A stretch of DNA of 17,954 bases from the NCBI GenBank assembly GCA_936928855.1, contig CAKZHZ010000088.1, positions 1 to 17,954 on the forward strand. The letters run 5' to 3'. Source of the DNA: an uncultured Polycyclovorans sp. (lineage in GTDB: Bacteria > Pseudomonadota > Gammaproteobacteria > Nevskiales > Nevskiaceae). The notes beneath the pieces were generated by a model that saw only the letters and a program-made list of their open reading frames with translations, was not told the origin of the DNA and ran no database searches. Below are positions 9,201 to 14,828 of this stretch, piece after piece. Numbering within the stretch: the stretch's first letter is position 1; each line of letters opens with the position of its first letter. Made by a program: the position numbers and the translations under genes.

Positions 9201-9401
9201 GTGGTGGCGATGTTCCCGCTGCTGATCGCCTCAGGCCCGGGCGCCGCTGCGCGCTTCTCCATGGGCCTGGTGATCGCTGCCGGGATGTCGATCGGGACCC
9301 TGTTCACCCTGTACGTGGTGCCGGCGGCCTACCTCTACCTGGGGCGCAATCTGGGGCACCAGGGTGTCCCGGCGAATGCCAACCCGCACGCTGTGGCGTG
9401 A
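6291..9401 (+). CDS. RND multidrug efflux permease (HAE1/AcrB type)
   Basis: 1036 residues, the normal length for hydrophobe/amphiphile RND pumps. It opens MHLTDIFIKRPVLATVISLI with TM1, followed by a large periplasmic loop (YPGADPALVEGFVTTPLEREI is the PN1 signature). TM4 carries the proton-relay pair Asp400-Asp401 in GMVVDDAIIVMENIHRHIEEG. A second periplasmic loop follows TM7 (about 526 on). TM10 has the relay lysine, Lys929, in GVISKHGILMVEF. TM11 continues with RPILMTTAALVVAMFPL. All ionisable residues needed for proton coupling are therefore present and the pump looks functional. AAGG (6281-6284) lies 6 nt before the ATG. The closest style is the MexI/MexF-like branch, but the substrate cannot be read from sequence. 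The pump is the last gene of the operon. Confidence 0.96.
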   Translation: MHLTDIFIKRPVLATVISLIIFFLGLRAGLDLTVREYPELQNAQITVTVAYPGADPALVEGFVTTPLEREIATADGIDFLTSSSAQNAATITANLRLTKDPNEALTEIAAKVNKLRSQLPEGSEDPVIQIAEGGGTAAMYISFYSEVLDQSQITDYLSRVIEPQLSAIEGMERAEIIGARTYAMRVWLKPDRMAAHNITASEVYARLRSQNVLSAVGETKGNYVRIGLSAGTDVRDPEAFRQIVVKADGEKVVRLEDIADVVLGAEVYEGDAGWDGTPALFIGVQVRPEANVLEVIDGVMAIWPDIQQRLPEGLKAEIGYDSTIYIRDAISEVRATLLEALLIVIVVIFLFLGSLRNSLIPAVTVPLSLVGVLFFMLAMGFTINLLTLLAMVLAIGMVVDDAIIVMENIHRHIEEGMQPFDAAIKGARELVGPVIAMTITLVAVYAPIGFLTGITGKLFSEFAFTLAGAVLISGVIALTLTPMMCARILKSSHDNGGNRLAEFLDRQFEKWRNSYKERLHGALNTVHVIGVFGAIVLVSCYFLFVSTPAELAPAEDPGFAFSVNETDGYSTQEYLNRYFDQAKVVALDDPDVDHIFTFGFPGNSNQAFMGFIMKPWSERDRSAQTIVESVSEGLNNIAGLRSAAILPPALPTPGQGYPVEFIIKATASPEDIAAASDDIVAKAQASKKFFFVAPKLRIDRPETRLVIDRDKAALLGVDMQQVSADLAALLGGAEVNRFAYDGRSYKVIQQVERADRVNPDQLANYHTRAANGDLVPLATLVRLEDRTVARSIEHVQQLNADTIIAVPRPDVPQGEALKILEDITNEVAPPGFRIDYGGASRQFKQEGTALIATFGFALLVIYLVLSAQFESFRDPIIMLVTVPMSICGALLFINIFAITNGMQLTSFPGMTLNIYTQVGLITLIGVISKHGILMVEFANKLQEQGYGKREAIEEAASIRMRPILMTTAALVVAMFPLLIASGPGAAARFSMGLVIAAGMSIGTLFTLYVVPAAYLYLGRNLGHQGVPANANPHAVA

Positions 9402-9409
9402 CGGCCCGT

Positions 9410-9433
9410 CCCCCCGGAACTGTCTCCGGGGGG
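9410..9433. terminator. Strong hairpin after the RND gene (possible terminator)
   Basis: A perfect 9-bp stem, CCCCCCGGA (9410-9418) with TCCGGGGGG (9425-9433) and a 6-nt loop, starts 8 nt after the RND stop codon. The stem is very stable but no T-run follows on either strand, so it is not a canonical Rho-independent terminator. It may protect the 3' end of the operon mRNA, or terminate together with the adjacent hairpin. Confidence 0.55.
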
Positions 9434-9435
9434 CG

Positions 9436-9463
9436 CCCTGAGGCTCCAATCGGAGCCTCAGGG
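9436..9463. terminator. Second hairpin, 12-bp perfect stem
   Basis: CCCTGAGGCTCC (9436-9447) pairs perfectly with GGAGCCTCAGGG (9452-9463) over an AATC loop, 2 nt after the previous hairpin. Two stable stems in tandem between the pump operon and the sigma-factor unit mark a transcription boundary. As with the first stem, no poly-T tract follows, so Rho-independent termination is doubtful; an mRNA-stabilising or Rho-related role is equally possible. Confidence 0.55.
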
Positions 9464-9501
9464 GTAGCCGGTTCGCCCGCTGCTGCGTTATAGGTCTGGA
9501 A

Positions 9502-9525
9502 CGGCTTTCAAAAAAGCCGGAGGAG
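9502..9525 (+). promoter_or_regulatory. Hairpin abutting the ribosome binding site of the sigma-factor gene
   Basis: CGGCTTT (9502-9508) pairs with AAAGCCG (9513-9519) over a CAAA loop. The last G of the stem is the first base of the Shine-Dalgarno run GGAGGAG (9519-9525), which sits 5 nt before the ATG at 9531. The very strong ribosome binding site supports the chosen start. The adjoining stem could modulate access to it, but a chance arrangement cannot be excluded. Confidence 0.5.
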
Positions 9526-9530
9526 ACCCC

Positions 9531-10109
9531 ATGGCCAACGGATTCGAGGTGGACCTGCGCCCCACGGTGCTGAAGCCTCCGGCTGCCGATTTCGAGGCCT
9601 TTCTCAGGGAGCAGCAGGCTGCGCTCACCGGTTTTCTGCGCCGCCGCCTGCCCACCGAGGAGGATGCGCAGGATGTGGCGCAGGAAAGCGTGCTGCGGAT
9701 GCTCCGCTATCGGGACACCGAGCCGCCCCAGGCCTGGAAGCCGTTGCTGTACCGCGTGGCCACCAATATCGCCTGTGACCATGCGCGGCGGCGCGCGGCG
9801 CATCGGGCTGCTGATCACGTGCCGATCGAGCAGCAGGAACTGATCTGCGAGGCGGCGCAACCCCAGCAGGCCATGGAGCAGGACGAGGTGCTGGGCGTGT
9901 TGGAGCATGCGCTGCTGCAGCTCAGCCCCCGGTGCCGACAGGTGTTCCTGCTGCATCGCATGGAAGGGCAGACCTACGCCCAGATTGCCCGGCACTTTGG
10001 GGTGTCGGAAAGCATGATCCACAAGTACATCTCGCGCGCTCTGGCCACGTTGACGCGGATCGGCCGCGCCTACCAGGGTTCCGGTGAGCGGCGGGAGGGC
10101 ACGCCATGA
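9531..10109 (+). CDS. FecI-type ECF sigma factor
   Basis: 192 residues. Region sigma2 spans about residues 21-90 (FEAFLREQQAALTGFLRRRL, then EEDAQDVAQESVLRML and the WKPLLYRVATNIACDHARRR segment, which covers the -10 recognition helix). Region sigma4 spans about 122-175 with LSPRCRQVFLLHRMEGQTYAQIARHFGVSESMIHKYISRAL, the -35 recognition helix-turn-helix. The SExMIHKYISRAL form is characteristic of the FecI-like group. Its gene overlaps the start of the FecR-like gene (ATGA), as usual for this pair. It is expected to be activated when the receptor downstream binds its ligand, and to transcribe that receptor and probably the autotransporter. No obvious Fur box was seen upstream, so iron control is not shown. 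Confidence 0.93.
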   Translation: MANGFEVDLRPTVLKPPAADFEAFLREQQAALTGFLRRRLPTEEDAQDVAQESVLRMLRYRDTEPPQAWKPLLYRVATNIACDHARRRAAHRAADHVPIEQQELICEAAQPQQAMEQDEVLGVLEHALLQLSPRCRQVFLLHRMEGQTYAQIARHFGVSESMIHKYISRALATLTRIGRAYQGSGERREGTP

Positions 10110-11143
10110 ACCGCGACCATGACCTTCCCGGCGATGAGATTGGTCAGGCCAGCGAGTGGTGGGTCCGCCTCAACGATCCGGCGTGTACGGAGTTGGATCG
10201 GGCCGCTTTCCGTCGCTGGCGCGGCGAATCTGCAACGCACGACCGCGCATGGCGGGAGGTGGAGACCACATGGCGGATGAGTGCGCTGTTGCAGACGCGG
10301 CCGGCGGTGCTCGACGCCACGCGGGAAGCACTGCACACGGCCGATCGCCGACGTCCTCGGAGGCGCCGCCGCTGGCGGGTTGCCGCAGCCGTTGCGGCAA
10401 CGGTGGCAGCGCTCGTCATCGGCGCACCAGTGCTGCTGCCCGGCACACCCGCCACCTGGGTGCCGGTGGCATGGACCGGTGAGCGCTACATGACCGCCAC
10501 GGCGCAGCAGGAGCGGATCTTGCTGCCCGACGGCTCAACCGTACTGCTCGACGCCGAATCGACCCTGCATGTGCGATACAGCCTGAGCCAGCGCGACCTC
10601 GTGCTCAACCGCGGGCAGGCGCAGTTCAAGGTGGCGCGGGATGCCCAGCGGCCCTTCGTGGTGAAGGCCGCGGATGGCAGCGTCCGTGCCATTGGCACCG
10701 AGTTTCAGGTGCGGGTGGTGGGGGACGATGTGGTGGTCACCCTCCTCGAAGGCGAGGTGGCCGTCGACATGCCTTCGGTGCTGGGGGGACTGGTGGCGGC
10801 CGCGCAAACCACCCGGCTCCAGGCGGGCGAGCAGGTACGCTACAGCAGCCCGCAACAGCCCATCGACAAGGCACCTGCCGATATCGAGGTGGCGGAGGCC
10901 TGGCCGCAGGGCGAACTGGTGTTCAAGCGGTGGAAGCTGGATGCGCTGGTGGAGGAAATGAACCGGCATACCCCGGTCAAGATCCGGATTGAGGATCCAG
11001 GTCTGCGTGCCCTGGTGGTCAATGGCCGCTTCCGGGCCGGGGACCAGCGTGCATTGATCCTGGCGCTGGAACATCAGTGGCCGATTCAGGCGCGGCGCCT
11101 GGCCGACGGTGGCATTCTGCTGGAACGCCGAATCGCGGGCTGA
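10106..11143 (+). CDS. FecR-family anti-sigma factor / transmembrane signal transducer
   Basis: 345 residues. The cytoplasmic N-terminal domain (about 12-60) has the tryptophans expected for FecR: Trp18/Trp19 in ASEWWVRLND, Trp38 in FRRWRG and Trp49 in RAWREV. The equivalents in E. coli FecR are important for contact with FecI. A single membrane helix (about 91-111) follows an unusually arginine-rich stretch (residues 81-89). The periplasmic FecR domain (about 125-235) includes GQAQFKVARDAQRPFVVKAADGSVRAIGTEFQVR written here in outline: GQAxFxVAxD, RPFVV, IGTEFxV. The C-terminal domain (about 265-345; ELVFKRWKLDALVEEMNRH) resembles the STN-like FecR C-terminal domain that meets the receptor's signalling domain. 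It starts within the sigma gene by a 4-nt overlap, so the pair is translationally coupled. Family knowledge indicates the transmembrane segment may use the Tat route; the twin-arginines just before it agree with this. Confidence 0.93.
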   Translation: MNRDHDLPGDEIGQASEWWVRLNDPACTELDRAAFRRWRGESATHDRAWREVETTWRMSALLQTRPAVLDATREALHTADRRRPRRRRRWRVAAAVAATVAALVIGAPVLLPGTPATWVPVAWTGERYMTATAQQERILLPDGSTVLLDAESTLHVRYSLSQRDLVLNRGQAQFKVARDAQRPFVVKAADGSVRAIGTEFQVRVVGDDVVVTLLEGEVAVDMPSVLGGLVAAAQTTRLQAGEQVRYSSPQQPIDKAPADIEVAEAWPQGELVFKRWKLDALVEEMNRHTPVKIRIEDPGLRALVVNGRFRAGDQRALILALEHQWPIQARRLADGGILLERRIAG

Positions 11144-11250
11144 CCGAATTTTTCGCGCGGCAGGTAGCCGATTCCGGGTTGCCTTCGTTTTAGGTAACAC
11201 AAAGATCCCGCTCAGACTGAACAAGACGCGGGTTCCGGGTGCTACCGAGA

Positions 11251-11269
11251 AGGAAGGAGACAACACGTG
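11251..11269 (+). promoter_or_regulatory. Ribosome binding site fixing a GTG start for the receptor
   Basis: AGGAAGGAGA (11251-11260) lies 6 nt before GTG (11267-11269). No ATG near this position yields a signal peptide in frame, while the GTG gives a complete one. The use of GTG is therefore well supported. Confidence 0.75.
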
Positions 11270-14200
11270 GATACACCAAGCCGTCGGCCATCGGCCGGCC
11301 TGTCCAGAGCCTGTGTCAGTGTGGCACTGGCCTTGGCGATGCTCAGCCCAGGTCTTCGCGCGCAGGAGGAACTGCGGCAGCCTGCGAACGCGGAATCGGC
11401 CGAAGCTGCGGTGCTCGGGCAGGTCCATGAGTACCGGATTGCCGCGCGAGATCTCGCAGGCGCGCTCGACCAGCTGGCGCAGCAGAGCGGGCTGCAGATC
11501 ATCTATGACGCCGCGCTGGTCGAGGGGCGGCAGGCTGAGGCCCTGGAAGGCCGCCACAGCGTCGGGCAGGCCATGTCGCAACTGTTGTCCGACAGCGGTC
11601 TGCGCTGGGCGGTGGTCAATGGCAACACGCTGGTGCTGGGCGCAGGGCCGGACGAGGACGACCATTCCGCCATCGATATCACCCCCGCGCCAGGCGGCAC
11701 GACAAGTGTCGAGATCGCGCAACGGGGGGGTCTTGAAGAGATCATCGTTACCGGACAGAAAAAGGCTGAACGCCTGCAGGACGTGCCGATCGCGATCTCG
11801 GCATTCAGCATGGAGGACCTCGATGCCCAGAAGCTGGAAGGCGGATTCGATCTGCTGAAGGCGATTCCCAACGTCACCTTCTCCAAGACCAACTTCACCG
11901 GCTACAACTTCCAGATTCGCGGGATCGGCACCCAGGCGGTGTCGGCGGCCACCGATCCCGGTGTTGCGGTGTCCTTCAACAACACCGCGCTCATCGTCAA
12001 TCGTCTGTTCGAGCAGGAATACCTCGATATCGAGCGGGTCGAAGTGCTGCGCGGCCCGCAAGGCACCCTGTACGGTCGCAATGCGACCTCGGGTGTCATC
12101 AATGTGATCTCCGCCAAACCCGCGATCGGTGAGGAGTTTGGCGAGATCAAACTGGAAGGGGGCAACTTCAGCGCCCAGCGACTGCGCGGCCACTACAACA
12201 TTCCCCTGGGCGACACGCTGGCGTTGCGTGCCGCCTATGCCATGACCCAGCGTGACGGTTACGGCTTCAATCAGGCTGCAGCCGATTTCGCCAACGTGCG
12301 CAGCGATGTCGACGACCGCGACCTCTGGACCGGGCGCCTGTCGTTGGGCTGGGAGCCCACGGAGCGCCTGCGGGTCAATCTGCTGTGGGAGCGCTTCGAA
12401 GAGGATGACCAGCGCGTGCGCAGTGCCAAGCAGCTGTGTCATCGCGATGAAGGGCTCACCGACATTGGCGGATACGACGTCCTGGCCAATCCGGAGTTTC
12501 AGGCGATTCAGCGCATTGCCAACCAGGGCTGTCTGCCGAAATCGCTCTACGACCGTGGCGCCTTCGACACGCCCAATGGGGATGCCATTCCCTTCGTCAG
12601 CGGTGCGCGCGAGAACGGCCTGTTCCTGATCTCGGCATTCCCGGGGCCGATCGGTTTCAACCCCAACTTCGGCAATCCGGATGTCTGTTTCGAGGGACGC
12701 CGGGATCAGTACTGGTCGCTGGTGGACCAGTGCGTGGACGTGTTCGCCAACCGCAACCAACCGCGGGATCTCCGCACCATCTACTCGCGGATCGAGCCGG
12801 TCTATCGGGCCGATTCCGACATCTTCGAGCTAAGCCTTGACTATCACCTGTCCGACACGCTGGTGCTGTCGTCCCAGACTGTCTATGTTGATGACGACCT
12901 CTACTCCACGCAGGACTTCAACCGTTTTGAAATATCCCCGGGTCTGTTCAACGACATCAGCGGCCCCGGTGTCGATCCGATCTATGCCGACTTCGCGCCC
13001 GGTGGCATCTATTGCGATCCGCAGCTCGGCTGCTCCGATTCGCTGCTGATCCAGGATGTGTCGCAAGCCACCAGTCAGCAGTTCAACCAGGAAATCCGTC
13101 TGGTCTCCAGCTTTGCCAGCGATTTCAATTTCAGCTTCGGCGCCAACTACACCCGCTTCAAGACCCTCAACGAGTACTACGTCTTCTCGAACCTGCTGTC
13201 GGCACTGGCCCAGACGGCACCGTTCGACGGGCCTGGCGGCGTAAGCCCGACCTGCACCAGTACAGGCGGCGAACGCGGATGTATCTACATCGATCCCAAC
13301 GAACTGTCCGAGATCAATGGAGACGGGCACAACTACTTCCGTAGCAGCAACCCCTATCAGCTGGACTCGGCCGCCCTGTTCGGCGAGCTGTACTGGCAGA
13401 TCAGCGATACCGTCAAGCTGACGGCGGGGCTGCGCTACACCTGGGACCAGAAGGTCTTCACGCCCATCCCCAGCCAGACCCTGCTGCCGGACTATCGGGA
13501 GGGCGGCGCGTTCAACCAGGGGTTGATCAAGGAAGGCGACCCGCCGGAAGCCTGCACCATCCTCGGCTATCAATGCGGCATCGTCGGCAATGCCCCCGGC
13601 GGGCGCGGCTACCCGGCTGATCCCGACATTGTGCAGACCTGGCGCGAACCCACCGGGCGCATCGTGGTGGACTGGAAGCCCACCTTGCCGTTCACCGACG
13701 AAACCTTGCTCTACGCGTCCTACTCGCGTGGCTACAAGGGCGGCGGCGCCAACCCGCCGGGTATTGCGGCGCCGGCCGGCATCTTCATCGCCGCCGCACA
13801 AGGCGCAGTGGCCCCGCGGACGTTCAACCCGGAGTACGTCAACGCCTACGAGATCGGCACCAAGAACGCCCTGTTCAACGGCATGCTCATCGTCAACGGC
13901 GCGGCCTTCATGTACGACTACAAGGACTACCAGATCTCCAAGATCGTCGATCGCTCGGCCGCCAACGAGAACTTCGATGCCGAGATCTGGGGCTTTGAGC
14001 TGGAGACCATCTTTGCGCCCAGCTACGACTGGCAGTTCAATGCGGCGCTCGGGTTCCTCAGCACCGAAGTCGGGCAGGGCGAACGTTCCATCGACCTCAT
14101 GGATCGCACGCAAGGCGGCAACCAGAGTTTCACCACTGCCGACGGGCGTACCTACGACGAATGGGTGCTGCTGAAGCCGAACCCCACCCAGACTTCCAAC

Positions 14201-14815
14201 TGCGTGGTGCCGGCGGAACTGGTACGCAGCGCGCTGGAGAACGGCACCACCTTTGGCGGGCAGCCGGTGCCGCCATCGCTGATCGGCACCAGCATGATCC
14301 TCACCGCCTTCTGTCCGGCCGGCAACATCATCGGTGGCAACTACACCGGCATTGCAGCTCCCGGTGCCACGGACACCTTCGGGCTGGTGACGGGGGAGAC
14401 CTTCAACGCTACCACCGACGCTCCCAACGGCGGAGCGGGCTTCTTCGCCGATGTCAGCGGTAACGAACTGCCCAACTCCCCGCGCTTCACGGCGGCGGTT
14501 GGCGCCCAGTACAGCTTCGACATGGGTTCGGCCTGGCGCACCACGGTGCGGATGGACCACTACATCCAGGGCAAGTCCTTTGCCCGCATCTACAACACCG
14601 AATACGACCGTCTGAAGTCGTGGCAGAACACCAACCTGTCGGTCTGGACCTCGAACGAGCAGTGGGGCGTGACGGTGGAGGGCTACGTCAAGAACCTGTT
14701 TGACGAAACACCCATCACCGGCACCTTCCTCAACTCTGACGACACCGGCCTCACCACCAACATCTTCACGCTGGATCCCCGCCTGGTCGGTGTATCCATC
14801 ACCAAGCAGTTCTAA
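11267..14815 (+). CDS. TonB-dependent outer-membrane receptor with STN signalling domain (FecA-type transducer)
   Basis: 1182 residues, much longer than FecA (about 774). Signal peptide 1-32 ends LSPGLRA. An STN domain (about 54-127: EYRIAARDLAGALDQLAQQSGLQIIYDAAL..., ending WAVVNGNTLVLG) marks it as a signal-transducing receptor for the FecR upstream. A TonB-box-like stretch, LEEIIVTGQK, lies at about 156-164. The plug domain follows (about 165-285) with QIRGIG, the block ERVEVLRGPQGTLYGRNA (256-273) and GVINVISAKP. The 22-stranded barrel fills the rest and ends in KQF with the terminal aromatic. Extra length comes from long extracellular loops, which hold all twelve mature cysteines as six close pairs (391/422, 474/489, 583/589, 663/672, 763/770, 979/1016). 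The substrate is not known; no siderophore-specific feature was recognised. The gene ends directly at the ribosome binding site of the autotransporter. Confidence 0.94.
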   Translation: MDTPSRRPSAGLSRACVSVALALAMLSPGLRAQEELRQPANAESAEAAVLGQVHEYRIAARDLAGALDQLAQQSGLQIIYDAALVEGRQAEALEGRHSVGQAMSQLLSDSGLRWAVVNGNTLVLGAGPDEDDHSAIDITPAPGGTTSVEIAQRGGLEEIIVTGQKKAERLQDVPIAISAFSMEDLDAQKLEGGFDLLKAIPNVTFSKTNFTGYNFQIRGIGTQAVSAATDPGVAVSFNNTALIVNRLFEQEYLDIERVEVLRGPQGTLYGRNATSGVINVISAKPAIGEEFGEIKLEGGNFSAQRLRGHYNIPLGDTLALRAAYAMTQRDGYGFNQAAADFANVRSDVDDRDLWTGRLSLGWEPTERLRVNLLWERFEEDDQRVRSAKQLCHRDEGLTDIGGYDVLANPEFQAIQRIANQGCLPKSLYDRGAFDTPNGDAIPFVSGARENGLFLISAFPGPIGFNPNFGNPDVCFEGRRDQYWSLVDQCVDVFANRNQPRDLRTIYSRIEPVYRADSDIFELSLDYHLSDTLVLSSQTVYVDDDLYSTQDFNRFEISPGLFNDISGPGVDPIYADFAPGGIYCDPQLGCSDSLLIQDVSQATSQQFNQEIRLVSSFASDFNFSFGANYTRFKTLNEYYVFSNLLSALAQTAPFDGPGGVSPTCTSTGGERGCIYIDPNELSEINGDGHNYFRSSNPYQLDSAALFGELYWQISDTVKLTAGLRYTWDQKVFTPIPSQTLLPDYREGGAFNQGLIKEGDPPEACTILGYQCGIVGNAPGGRGYPADPDIVQTWREPTGRIVVDWKPTLPFTDETLLYASYSRGYKGGGANPPGIAAPAGIFIAAAQGAVAPRTFNPEYVNAYEIGTKNALFNGMLIVNGAAFMYDYKDYQISKIVDRSAANENFDAEIWGFELETIFAPSYDWQFNAALGFLSTEVGQGERSIDLMDRTQGGNQSFTTADGRTYDEWVLLKPNPTQTSNCVVPAELVRSALENGTTFGGQPVPPSLIGTSMILTAFCPAGNIIGGNYTGIAAPGATDTFGLVTGETFNATTDAPNGGAGFFADVSGNELPNSPRFTAAVGAQYSFDMGSAWRTTVRMDHYIQGKSFARIYNTEYDRLKSWQNTNLSVWTSNEQWGVTVEGYVKNLFDETPITGTFLNSDDTGLTTNIFTLDPRLVGVSITKQF

Positions 14816-14823
14816 GGAGGAGA
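14814..14823 (+). promoter_or_regulatory. Ribosome binding site of the autotransporter, begun inside the receptor's stop codon
   Basis: The stop codon TAA occupies 14813-14815 and the sequence AAGGAGGAGA runs 14814-14823, sharing two bases with it. The next ATG, at 14829, follows after 5 nt. Ribosomes terminating on the receptor mRNA would be placed exactly at this site, which implies translational coupling and one transcript. Confidence 0.85.
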
Positions 14824-14828
14824 CCGGC

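Noticed and set aside
10535..12760. A 741-codon open frame on the - strand across FecR and the receptor
   Set aside because: It spans two well-supported + strand genes and their gap, has no recognisable domain and is explained by codon bias.
14700..14828. Upstream extension of the autotransporter frame into the receptor gene
   Set aside because: It overlaps receptor codons, has no ribosome binding site and gives a Pro/Ser-rich stretch before the signal peptide.
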